Source: Stomorhina lunata
Taxonomy: Eukaryota > Arthropoda > Insecta > Diptera > Rhiniidae
NCBI GenBank assembly: GCA_933228675.1
Contig: OW121743.1
Coordinates: 93,559,998 to 93,623,997, forward strand
Direction of reading: 5' to 3'
Length of the DNA stretch: 64,000 bases
Position numbers and translations under genes: made by a program. The notes under the pieces were generated by a model that did no database searches, was not told where the DNA came from, and saw nothing but the letters and a program-made list of their open reading frames with translations. Shown here piece by piece: positions 49,600 through 61,080 of this stretch. Positions within the stretch are counted from its first letter, which is position 1. The number at the start of each line of letters is the position of its first letter.

Positions 49600-51240
49600 G
49601 AAAATTTTTCGTTTAGAATTTTCTATAGAAAATTTTTCGTTAAGAATTTTCTATAGAAAATTTTTCGTTAAGAATTTTCTATAGAAAATTTTTCGTTAAG
49701 AATTTTCTATAGAAAATTTTTCGTTAAGAATTTTCTATAGAAAATTTTTCGTTAAGAATTTTCTATAGAAAATTTTTCGTTAAGAATTTTCTATAGAAAA
49801 TTTTTTGCTAAGAATTTTCTATAGAAAATTTTTCGTTAAGAATTTTCTATAGAAAATTTTTCGTTTAGAATTTTCTGTAGAAAATTTTTCGTTTAGAATT
49901 TTCTATAGAAAATTTTTCGTTTAGAATTTTCTATAGAAATTGTTCGTTAAGAATTTTCTATAGAAATTGTTCGTTAAGAATTTTCTATAGAAATTGTTCG
50001 TTAAGAATTTTCTATAGAAATTGTTCGTTAAGAATTTTCTATAGAAAAGTTTACGTTAAGAATTTTTTATAGAAAATTTTTCGTTAAGAATTTTCTATGG
50101 AAAATTTTTCGTTAAGAATTTTCAATAGAAAATTTTTCGTTAAGAATTTTCAATAGAAAATTTTTCGTTAAGAATTTTCTATAGAAAATTTTTGGTTAAG
50201 AATTTTCTATAGAAAATTTTTGGTTAAGAATTTTCTATAGAAAATGTTTCGTAAAGAATTATCTATAGAAAACTTTTCGTAAAGAATTATCTATAGAAAA
50301 TTTTTCGTTAAGAATTTTCTATAGAAAATTTTTCGTTAAGAATTTTCTATAGAAAATTTTTCGTTAAGAATTTTCTATAGAAAATTTTTCGTTTAGAATT
50401 TTCTATAGAAAATTTTTCGTTAAGAATTTTCTATAGAAAATTTTTCGTTAAGAATTTTCTATAGAAAATTTTTCGTTAAGAATTTTCTATAGAAAATTTT
50501 TCGTTAAGAATTTTCTATAGAAAATTTTTCGTAAAGAATTTTCTATAGAAAATTTTTCGTTAAGAATTTTCTATAGAAAATTTTTCGTTAAGAATTTTCT
50601 ATAGAAAATTTTTCGTTAAGAATTTTCTATAGAAAATTTTTCGTTAAGAATTTTCTATAGAAAATTTTTCGTTAAGAATTTTCTATAGAAAATTTTTTGC
50701 TAAGAATTTTCTATAGAAAATTTTTCGTTAAGAATTTTCTATAGAAAATTTTTCGTTTAGAATTTTCTATAGAAAATTTTTCGTTTAGAATTTTCTATAG
50801 AAAATTTTTCGTTTAGAATTTTCTATAGAAAATTTTTCGTTTAGAATTTTCTATAGAAATTGTTCGTTAAGAATTTTCTATAGAAAAGTTTTCGTTAAGA
50901 ATTTTCTATAGAAAATTTTTCGTTAAGAATTTTCTATGGAAAATTTTTCGTTAAGAATTTTCTATGGAAAATTTTTCGTTAAGAATTTTTAATATAAAAT
51001 TTTTCGTTAAGAATTTTCAATAGAAAATTTTTCGTTAAGAATTTTCAATAGAAAATTTTTCGTTAAGAATTTTCAATAGAAAATTTTTCGTTAAGAATTT
51101 TCTATAGAAAATTTTTGGTTAAGAATTTTCTATAGAAAATTTTTGGTTAAGAATTTTCTATAGAAAATGTTTCGTAAAGAATTATCTATAGAAAACTTTT
51201 CGTAAAGAATTATCTATAGAAAATTGTTCGTTATGAAATT
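49600..51240 (+). repeat. Second higher-order duplication, about 0.9 kb
   Basis: Variant markers recur in order: a TTTTTTGCTAAG unit at about 49,807 and 50,699 (892 bp), and GTAAAGAATTATC with AACTTTTCG at 50,251 and 51,174 (923 bp). The difference of about one unit indicates later gain or loss of a 28-bp repeat. Confidence 0.75.
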
Positions 51241-52225
51241 TTTATAAAAAATTTTTCATTAACAACTTTCTAAAGAAAATTTTTAGTTAAGAATTTTCTA
51301 TAGAACATTTTTCATTAACAATTTTCTATAGAAAATTTTTCGTTAAGAATTTTCTATAGAAAATTTTTCGTTAAGAATTTTCTATAGAAAATTTTTCGTT
51401 AAGAATTTTCTATAGAAAACTTTTCGTTAAGAATTTTCTATAGAAAATTTTTCGTTAAGAATTTTCTATAGAAAATTTTTCGTTAAGAATTTTCTATAGA
51501 AAATTTTTCGTTAAGAATTTTCTATAGAAAATTTTTCGTTAAGAATTTTCTATAGAAAATTTTTCGTTAAGAATTTTCTATAGAAAATTTTTCGTTAAGA
51601 ATTTTCTATAGAAAATTTTTCGTTAAGAATTTTCTATCGAAAATTTTTCGTTAAGAATTTTCTATCGAAAATTTTTCTTTAAGAATTTTCTATAGAAAAT
51701 TTTTCGTTAAGAATTTTCTATAGAAAATTTTTCGTTGAGAATTTTCTATAGAAAATTTTTCGTTAAGAATTTTCTATAGAAAATTTTTCGTAAAGAATTT
51801 TCTATAGAAAATTTTTCGTTAAGAATTTTCTATAGAAAATTTTCCGTTAAGAATTTTCTATAGAAAATTTTTCGTTAAGAATTTTCTATAGAAAATTTTG
51901 CGTTAAGAATTTTCTATAGAAAATTTTGCGTTAAGAATTTTCTATAGAAAATTTTTCGTTAAGTATTTTCTATAGAAAATTTTTCGTTAAGAATTTTCTA
52001 TAGAAAATTTTTCGTTAAGAATTTTCTATAGAAAATTTTTCGTTAAGAATTTTCTATAGAAAATTTTTCGTTAAGAATTTTCTATAGAAAAGTTTTCATT
52101 AAAAATTTTCTATAGAAAGTTATTCGTTAAGAATTTTCTATAGAAAGGTTTTCGTTAAGAATTTTCTATAGAAAAGTTTTCGTTAAGAATTTTCTATAGA
52201 AAAGTTTTCGTTAAGAATTTTCTAT

Positions 52226-53164
52226 TTTTTTCAGGGGTTAACCTTTTGTTCAAAAATTTTATTTCTTACAAAGATTAATTTTTATATAAAAAAATCTACT
52301 TCCCAGCTATTAAATAAAAATATTTATATTTCTTATTTTTCGTATACCTTATCCCAATATCTTATAACTCAATTTAAATTAATTTTGATTTTGCGGTCTT
52401 TTTATTTATTATTGAATTTCGCATTATCTTTCAAATGCTATTGGTTTATTTTCTCTATTTTATCTATTTTTTTATTTTTCTACTTTCGGAAATTTTATTT
52501 GATCGATTTTAATCTATTTACACTTGAGTATAAGAAATCATAGGAAATTAATTTAAAAAGGAAATTAACTTGAAATCGATTGAAGGGAAACTACAAATAA
52601 GTCTATTTATTTACTTGATATTTTGATAAGAAAAAATTTATAAAGTGTTTGCTTCCTAAGTTAAGCGCCAATAAATAAGGGTTGAGGAGGAAATTTCATA
52701 TTTTTATCATAGCAGTTTTTACAGATTCTCATTGTTTAACAAAACATCGAATTTATTAATGCTATTTTTAAATATTATATCTCCAAAATATTTGATCTTT
52801 ATCTTCTTTTGGGTTATTATACATTTTTTTAGGTTTTGTTTTTCTTTTAAACCACAATTATGACACAGCGTTTTTGTCTGAGATTTCCCGAGGCGATAAT
52901 TTACAAGTTTAATTCTCATACGTGAACAAACACAGACAGATGGCTTTACAAATATATAATTGTTTACCTGACATATAAATATTTTCTGTCTCTTTATCTC
53001 TGTCTCCCTCCGCTTAAAGAACAAATAATTATTTTTGCATTTAATTCTTTATTTTTGTATACATATCAGGAATGGAAATCGTGGTAAAATTCTACCTTCG
53101 TTGGTACCTTTTAAAGCCTCTATGGTACTATCGCAAACCCACTTGGTACGAATTTTATTTATTC
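52226..53164. other. AT-rich spacer between inverted family C arrays
   Basis: 939 bp of unrelated sequence. A patch at 53,060-53,140 (GGTAAAATTCTACC, then TTGGTACC and TATGGTACTA) looks transposon-like but is unassigned. The minus-strand open frame at 52,719-53,024 is lysine-rich with no recognisable domain, so I do not call it a gene. Confidence 0.5.
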
Positions 53165-54495
53165 TTCTTAAGAAAACTTCTCTATAGCAAAAAAATTCTT
53201 AACGACAAATTTTCTATATAAAATTCTTAACGACAAATTTTCTATAGAAAATTCTTAACGACAAATTTTCTATAAAAAATTCTTAACGAAAAATTTTTTA
53301 TAGAAAATTCTTAACGAAAAATTTTCTATAGAAAATTCTTAACGAAAAATTTTCTATAGAAAATTCTTAACGAAAAATTTTCTATAGAAAATTCTTAACG
53401 AAAAATTTTCTATAGAAAATTCTTAACGAAAAATTTTCTATAGAAAATTCTTAACGAAAAATTTTCTATAGAAAATTCTTAACGACAAATTTTCTATAGA
53501 AAATTCTTAACGAAAAATGTTCTTTAGTAAATTCTTAACGAAAAATTTTCTGTAGAAAATTCTTAACGAAAAATTGTCTATAGAAAATTCTTAACGAAAA
53601 ATTGTCTATAGAAAATTCTTAACGAAAAATTGTCTATAGAAAATTCTTAACGAAAAATTGTCTATAGAAAATTCTTAACGAAAAATTTTCTATCGAAAAT
53701 TCTTAACGAAAAATTTTCTTTCGAAAATTCTTAACGAAAAATTTTCTATCGAAAATTCTTAACGAAAAATTTTCTATCGAAAATTCTTAACAAAAAATTT
53801 TCTATAGAAAATTCTTAACGAAAAATTTTCTACAGAAAATTCTTAACGAAAAATTTTCTATAGAAAATTCTTAACGAAAAATTTTCTATAGAAAATTCTT
53901 AACGAAAAATTTTCTATAGAAAATTCTTAACGAAAAATTTTCTATAGAAAATTCTTAACGAAAAATTTTCTATAGAAAATTCTTAACGAAAAATTTTCTA
54001 TAGAAAATTCTTAACGAAAAATTTTCTATAGAAAATTCTTAACGAAAAATTTTCTTTAGAAAATTCTTAACGAAAAATTTTCTATAGAAAATTCTTAACG
54101 AAAAATTTTCTATAGAAAATTCTTAACGAAAAATTTTCTATAGAAAATTCTTAACGAAAAATTTTCTATAGAAAATTCTTAACGAAAAATTTTCTATAGA
54201 AAATTCTTAACGAAAAATTTTCTATAGAAAATTCTTAACGAAAAATTTTCTATAGAAAATTCTTAAAGAAAAATTTTCTATAGAAAATTCTTAACGAAAA
54301 ATTTTCTATAGAAAATTCTTAACGAAAAATTTTCTATAGAAAATTCTTAACGAAAAATTTTCTATAGAAAATTCTTAACGAAAAATTTTCTATAGAAAAT
54401 TCTTAACGAAAAATTTTCTATAGAAAATTCTTAACGAAAAATTTTCTATTGAAAATTCTTAACGAAAAATTTTTTATAGAAAATTCTTAACGAAA
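53165..54495 (-). repeat. Family C 28-bp satellite, inverted array
   Basis: The same 18-bp palindrome with the linker read as CTTAACGAAA, i.e. the reverse complement of the main array, about 47 units. Variants include a run of GTCTATAG units (53,570-53,660) and TATCGAAA units (53,680-53,790). It ends sharply in TATATATTAATATATATATA. Confidence 0.98.
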
Positions 54496-55284
54496 TATAT
54501 ATTAATATATATATAAGTTTGTTTACATTATTATAAGCAAAATGTTTAATTGTGAGAAGATTTCTAAAGCTAACTTAAATATTTGAGATAATTAGGGAAA
54601 CATTTAAAACAAAGATTTGCATTTCAATTTTAGATTATTGTGGGTTTCATTTGGAATTAAACAAATGTTTCATTATAATTAGAGATAATTATAATAAGGG
54701 GAAAAACATTTTAGGAATAAAATATTCACAGAATGTATGCCGTGATGATTACACAAATTTCTAAGACTTAAAAATTCGTTATGATAAAGATCTTACAATT
54801 GTGTAAATTTTTTTAATTGCATTAAAATAAAATCATTGTCTTAAGTACCTGGCAATTAATTTTAATTAAAGACCATTTTTCGCTACTTTAAAATAATTTT
54901 GTGATCATATTTCAAGTACATCAAAAGTAAGAACGAATTTTCTGATACACTTTTAAGTTCTTAATGGCTAATCATTCAATAATTTTAGACACCCACTCAA
55001 CAGCCACTTATAGTCCCAACTATTTACTTAAAATTATTGTTATTTTATTTTTTTACTAATTTTCTTATCACGTTTTCATTAAATTATTAAGTTTATCTTC
55101 GAAATAATTAAGAAAATATGAAAGATATAAGTGTATTTGTATATATAAACATTAGCATGGTCCAAAGGAAATTTTTTCCCCAAATTTTATTGACAGTATT
55201 TTTTCTAAAATTTTTTTCACAAGTTTCCATTTTTAGGGAAAATTAAATTTCTGTTTTATATTTTCATTTATGACTAATTTTCAG
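54496..55284. other. AT-rich DNA without recognisable genes
   Basis: No gene, RNA or mobile element recognised. Confidence 0.5.
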
Positions 55285-56365
55285 AAATTTTAGATATCAA
55301 ATTTGTATAGAAACATTTTCGATATCAAATTTTTATAGATACAATTTTTAATACTAATTTTTATAGAGACAATTCTCGATAGCAAATTTTTAAAGAAAAA
55401 GTTTTGATATCAAAATTCTATTAAAAAATTTCGATATCAAAATTTTATAAAAAAAATTTTCGATATCAAATTTTTATGAAAAAAAAATGTTTGATATCAA
55501 ATTTTTCAAGAAGAAATTTTTTATCGAAACATTTTGTATAAAAAAAATTGTTTTAACGAAAATTTTCTTTTAAAGTTGTTTTTTAATAGAAACATTTTTT
55601 ATCGAAATATTTTTTTAAGAAAAGTCTTTAGAAACCCTTTTTTAATCGAAAAATTTAGTATAAGAAAATTTTTTATCAAAAAATTTCTTAAAGAAAAATG
55701 GTCTTAAAAAAATTTTTTGTTAAAAAATTTTTTAAAAATATTTCTTTTAATACTTTTAATAACGTTTTTTAATCTAAATATTTTCAATAGAAAAATTTTT
55801 TTTTCTAAGTACATATTTTCTATAAAAATTCATCTAAGAAATATTTTTAAAAAATTTTTCATTAAAAAATATTATTTTTGAAAATTTTTCTAAAGGAAAT
55901 TTTTCGATAAACAAATTTTTCTTTAGAAAAATTTTCGACAAAAAATTATTCTTTAAAATTTTTCAATAATTTTTTTTTATTTTTTACAAAATTTTTCGAT
56001 AAAAAATTGTTTATACAAAATTTTTCTATAAAAAAATGTTTCTATAAAAAATATTTCGAAATTTTTCTTGTTTTTTTGTTTTTTCTTATAAAAAGGTTTT
56101 TATCTTAATATTTTCTCTCAAAAGCTTTTGTATTTTTTATAGAACATGTTTTAATCGAAATTTTTTTATAGAAAAATTTTCTATAATTTTTTTTTTTTTT
56201 AATTTAAACAAAAAAAAACTTTTTTTATCGAAAATTTAGTATAAAATAAATGTTTATTGAACAATTTTTTATAAAATATTTCTATTATCAAAATAATTTC
56301 AAAAGAAAAAATTTTAAATGAAAAAAATTTTTTATAGAAAAATTTTAATTGTTACAAAAATATTT
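55285..56365. repeat. Degenerate AT satellite, family B relative
   Basis: Irregular units with CGATATCAAATTTTTATAG on the left, shading into TTTTTTATCGAAA-type units. Heavily diverged. Confidence 0.75.
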
Positions 56366-56859
56366 CCATTCACTTGGACTCTCCCTAATACGTGCCTTAA
56401 CGTATATGATAATACAAAAAAATATTAGCAAAAATTTATAAATATTTCCCTGAGTGTTTTTATTGTTTTATTTGCTTGGTTCTATACAATTTAAAATCAG
56501 AAACAAAATAAAGGCAAAAACAAAATAGTAATAAAATAATTACCAGTATCATAAACAAAAAAACTTTAAGAATATTTACAAATATATCTACATGTAGGAA
56601 AAAACCTGAGGAATTTAATTCTCTTAATAGTCAGCGACATTTGACAAAGGGCATATATTTAAGAATTTTTAAAAATATTCTTTTAAACATTTAAATAAAA
56701 ACATAATCATTTCTTTACTGTCTTTTTTCTTTTAGGTAAGCTTTTTCTGCAAAATATCGGACTATGTTTATGGCCAATTGTAAGTTAAAGATATTTTTAA
56801 AACACTTTCACAATCTAAAATTTGCAGTTTTACATAAATGTATTGTACTAGAATCCCAT
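56366..56859. other. AT-rich DNA, nothing recognised
   Basis: Unique-looking AT-rich sequence between the family B array and the hammerhead relic. Confidence 0.5.
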
Positions 56860-56995
56860 TTTATTACACTTATTTATTATTGTAATTACCACATTTTTCA
56901 TTTTTTTTTTTAACCAACAATTTTTTGTGAAAACAACCAGTTCCTTAACGCGTTTCGATAATCGGTTAGGCCATACTCAAATTTTTTATCACATC
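56860..56995 (-). ncRNA. Decayed hammerhead module relic
   Basis: ACGCGTTTCGATAATCGG then TTAGGCCAT at 56,949-56,974 matches ACGCGTTTCGATGGTTGG then TTAAGCCAT of modules 1 and 2. On the minus strand GAAAC and a short stem III remain, but the CUGANGA box is lost and the cleavage triplet is GUU. The TTACACTTATTTATTATTGTAA segment at about 56,874, written here only as a position, is an eroded form of the downstream hairpin. Confidence 0.55.
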
Positions 56996-57104
56996 ATTTT
57001 AAAACTGTGAATATTCCAAATAAAATAAGCCTAATTTACTAAAAAAACATAAATAAATAGTGATTTTATTAACAATAAAGTGAAAACACCCAATTTGTAT
57101 TTAA

Positions 57105-57290
57105 GCCATTTCCATTATTGGGCCCTTATATAGGAACTAGGGTCAATGTGGACCGCTTTTCTCGAAATTTAGCAATTTAATTACATCTTATACAGACATT
57201 ATGTAAAATTAATATTATCTTAAAACAAAGAAACGTTTTTGTGAATTTTGATGCGTTTAAGTGGCTTTTATTAAAAGCAATTGTATCGGA
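57105..57290 (+). mobile_element. Degenerate mini-me-like fragment
   Basis: GGGCCCTTATATAGGAACTA then GGGTCAATGTGGACCG and CTCGAAATTT matches the reverse complement of 62,610-62,670 (GGACTTATATAAGAGCTA, then GGATCAAATATGGACCG). Internal fragment only. Confidence 0.55.
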
Positions 57291-59775
57291 GGCGTATTTT
57301 TTATCGAAATATTTTCTACAGAAAAAAATTTTGTATCGAACAGTTTTGTATAAAAAAATTTGTTAATCTAAAAATTTGTTATGGAAAAATTTTTTATAGA
57401 AATATTTTTTATCCAAAAATTTGCTGTAAAAGACAAGCTTTACCGACAAAATTTATTTAAAATTTTTTTTAAAGGAATGTTTTTCATCGAAATATTCTAT
57501 ATTTTTTAATCAAAAAATTTTCTATAGAAAAATTTTTAATCCAAAAATTGTGTACAAAAATATTTTTTAATAGAATCGTTTTTATCAAAATATTTTTGAT
57601 AGAAATTCTTTTATCGAAATATTTTCTATAGATACTTTTATCAAAAAATTTAGTATAAACAAATTTTTGTCGAAAAAATTTATTGTTTAAAAAATTTTGT
57701 ATAGAAAAATTTTCTATCGAAAAATTTTTTATAGAAAAATTCTATCGAAAAGTTTTCTATACAAAAATTTTCTATCGAAAAATTGTCTATACAAAAAATG
57801 TCTATAGAAAAATATTTTATCTAAAAATTTCTATACAAAAATTTTATATAGAAAAATTTTCTTAAGAAAAATTTTAGTTATTAAAATTTTGTATCGAATA
57901 ATTTTCTATATAAAAATTTTTATCGGAAAATTTTTAATCGAAATATTTTCAATCTAAAATTTTTTCCATCACAAATTTTTATGTAGAAAATTTCTACATT
58001 TAAAGTTTTTATCGAAACATTTTCTAAAGAAAACATTTTTATCAAAAAATTATATATCGAAAAATTCTAGTTATTAAAATTTTTTATCGAATAATTTTCT
58101 GTTGAAAAATTTTTAATCGAAATATTTTCAATCTAAAATTTTTTACATACAAAATTTTTATGTAGAAAATCTCAACATAACAATTTTTTATAGAAAAATT
58201 TTCTATAGAAAAAATTTGTATCAAAAAAAATTCTAATGAAAAGTTTTCTGTACAAATTTTTCTATCGAAAAATTTTCTATACAAACATTTTTTTATCTAA
58301 AAATTTTCTATAGAAAAATTTTTTATAGAAATTTTATATCGAACAATTTTCGTCATTAAAATATAGATAAATTTTTTATCGAATAATATTTTATAGAAAA
58401 TTTTCTATAGAAAAATTTTGTATCGGAAAATTTGTAATCGAAATATTATCAATAGAAAATTTTTAATCGAAATATTTTCAATAAAAAATTTTTTTATAGA
58501 AAAATTTTCCGTCGAAAAGTTTTCTATACAAAAATTTTCTATAGAAAAATTTTCAATAGAAAAATTTTTTTATCTAAAAATTTCTATCGAAAAATTTTCT
58601 ATCGAAAATTTTTTATACAAAAATTTTCTATAGAAAAATTTTCAATAGAAACATTTTTCATCTAAAAATTTTCTATACAAAAATATTATATAGAAAAATT
58701 TTCTTAAGAAAAATTTTCTATAGAAAAGTTTTCTAAAAAAAAAACAAAAATATAGAATAATTTTCTAAAAAAAAAAATTCTATAGAAAAATATTCTCAAG
58801 AAAAATTTTATATAGAAAAATTTTATATAAAAAAATTTTCTTAAGAAAAATTTTATTTAGAAAATTTTTGTTAAGAAAAATTTTATATAGAAAAATTTTC
58901 TTAATAAAAAATTTTATATAGAAATATTTTCTATAGAAAATTTTTCTAAAGAAAAATTTTCTTTAGAAAAATTTTCTAAGGAAAAATTTTTTTAAGAAAA
59001 ATTTACTAAAGAAAAATTTTCTAAAAAAAAATTTTCTAAAGAAAAATTTTCTATTGAAAAATTTTCTATAGAAAAATTCTATAGAAAAGTTTCTAAAGAA
59101 AAATTTTCTACAGAAAAATTTTCAACAGAAAAATTTCCTACAGAAAAATTTTCTAAAGAAAAATTTTCTATTGAAAAATTTTTATAGAAAAATTTTATTT
59201 TCAAAAAAAATTCTATAGAAAAATTGTCTAAAGCAAAATTTTCTACAGAAAAATTTTCTACAGAAAAATTTTCTAAAGAAAAATTTCCTACAGAAAAATT
59301 CTCTAAAGAAAAATTTTCTATCGAAAAGTTTTCTATAGAAAAATTTTCTATAGAATTTTCTATTGAAACATTTTTTATCGAAAAATATTTGTATAAAAAA
59401 CCCTATAGAAATTTTTGTTATCGATAAATGTTCTATAAACAAATAAAAAAATTTTTATCGAAGTGTTTTCTATAGTAACTTTTTTAAATTTGACTTTGAA
59501 AAATTTTCTGTATAAAAATATTCTATCGAAAAATTTGCTATAGAAAAATTTTTATTGAAAAAAAGAAGATTTTTTTTATCGAAGTATTATTGTATTTTTT
59601 TTTTTTTTTGTAGAAAAATTTATTTATTGAATAAATTTGGTATCGAAAAACTTTCTATAAAAAATTTGTTTTTGTTGGACAAGTTTATTTATAGACTAAT
59701 TTTGTATAAAAAGTTTTTTTATCGAAAATTTTTGTTGGTTATATTATTATCATATTTCATCAATGCATTGATTTC
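57291..59775. repeat. Degenerate AT satellite, family B relative
   Basis: Units built on TTTTCTATAGAAAAA and TTTTCTATCGAAAAA with shorter, variable spacing. The stretch 58,900-59,350 is nearly regular GAAAAATTTTCTA repeats of about 15 bp. Short open frames on both strands are Lys/Phe/Ile-rich repeat translations and are not genes. Confidence 0.88.
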
Positions 59776-59834
59776 ATGACACAGTGATTTATGTTTATAT
59801 AATCACTAATTCTTTAAATTTCATAAAATCATAC

Positions 59835-60010
59835 TGATATATCTGGTCAAAATTCGATTTCGGGAAGTAAGACCTATGAGAGATAAACGAAATAATGGAC
59901 AAGTTTTGGCCAATTTCAACAGCGATATTCCCACTGCCAAATTACATCAAATTATTTGAAATCGACTCAGGAAGTGAATCTAAACATATAATGAAAACTA
60001 AAAATTTTAG
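59835..60010 (+). mobile_element. Degenerate mini-me-like fragment
   Basis: GATTTCGGGAAGTAAGACCT, then ACGAAATAATGGAC, then CATCAAATTATTTGAAATCG and CAGGAAGTGA matches, in order, the reverse complement of about 62,275-62,405. Ends are lost. Confidence 0.6.
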
Positions 60011-61072
60011 AATTAGTGCCCATAATCTAATTTCCCCGACTATAAACTAGCCTAGTCTACTTAATACGTACTCAAATAAAGGTAGACATTAAGGTTTATA
60101 AATTATTTAATATTATACATTTATATACATATATATTATAATTAAAAGGGGCTAGAGAAATTCTCTATAATTTTTCCACTCAAAATCAGTTAGTAGCTTC
60201 TGGTAGCCTTAAACGTAACACCACAAAACACTCAACAAACATTTTGTAACAAAGTGGAAAATCAAATAAAAAATAACTAAAAATAATAGAGTAAAAGAAA
60301 TATTTATAAATAAATATTTAATAGAAAATTTAACACAAAATAAATTTAATAATCTTGCGTGTTCTATAACAAAATCTTTTACAAAGTGAATGTTTGGGGG
60401 CATTAAGTCAATTTAACAAAAAAAAATCGAATTTGAAAAAAATTTGAAATCGAAGAAAAACAAGTTAAATTGGCTACGATTTATGCAAAATTTAGTGCGT
60501 TATCGTGTTATTTTTTTTTTTTTGTCTGTTATAAATTATTTTCAATTTATTATAAAAAAACATGCAATTCGTTTAAGTTCATTGAGTGTAGCAGAGATTT
60601 TGTTGTTCCTAAACTGTGAAATATTGAAAACATGCAATTTAGAAATTAATTTATGCCAATTAATTCTTGTAGTTAACCACAAGTCGAACATGTTCTTTCC
60701 TTATAAACAATAAAAAAAATAAAATAATTGTGTCATTATTAACATCATTCCCATGCTTTTATGAGTAAAATGTTAAACATAAGAAATTAAATGAAAATTG
60801 TTATTTTTAATTTGTGTTGCGTGCAAAAAAATTTGAAATGGAAACTATTTATTTAGTTTGAGAAAATGCTTTTATTTTAAGTGGCATTATTACACCATAA
60901 CAACTACCGGCTTTACGCATTATGGAAAATGGGTATGTTTGACTTAAGTGATTTAAATACGTATTAATTTTATATTATACTCTACACCACCCATAGTGAG
61001 GAAATGTGTTTATGCTGATGTTTGTAACAATCGGTCTGAAACTCGTACTCCATTACTATATTAACCGACAGC
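60011..61072. other. AT-rich DNA without recognisable genes
   Basis: No supported gene. The open frames at 60,209-60,403 (minus) and 60,444-60,713 (plus) are hydrophobic or mixed, show no recognisable domain and have the base composition of the surrounding noncoding DNA. Confidence 0.45.
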
Positions 61073-61080
61073 CTAAATAT
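61073..61080. repeat. Left 8-bp target-site duplication of the hAT relic
   Basis: CTAAATAT is repeated exactly at 61,945-61,952, directly flanking the inverted termini. Eight bp is the diagnostic hAT duplication length. Confidence 0.9.

Larger units (their letters stand above)
46880..52225 (+). repeat. Family C 28-bp satellite, main array
   Basis: About 190 units by length. Each unit is the perfect 18-bp palindrome AATTTTCTATAGAAAATT plus the linker TTTCGTTAAG. Long runs (49,000-49,900 and 51,340-52,080) are almost identical, while the left 400 bp is degenerate. The array contains at least two higher-order duplications of about 0.9 kb. It stops sharply at about 52,225. Confidence 0.98.

Noticed and set aside
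46880..52225. CRISPR-like array (28-bp repeats)
   Set aside because: There are no unique spacers: units are directly contiguous, half of each unit is a palindrome, and the context is eukaryotic satellite DNA.
52719..53024. 101-residue minus-strand open frame with a CHNCG-like pair of cysteines
   Set aside because: Only one Cys pair, Lys/Asn/Ile composition expected for AT-rich DNA, no recognisable zinc-binding domain and no neighbouring exon signals.
57683..59442. Several Lys/Phe/Ile-rich short open frames
   Set aside because: Translations of TTTTCTATAGAAAAA satellite units on both strands; no non-repeat sequence or domain.
60209..60713. Two open frames (64 and 89 residues) on opposite strands
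   Set aside because: No domain, signal or conserved motif; length is within chance expectation and base composition matches surrounding noncoding DNA.
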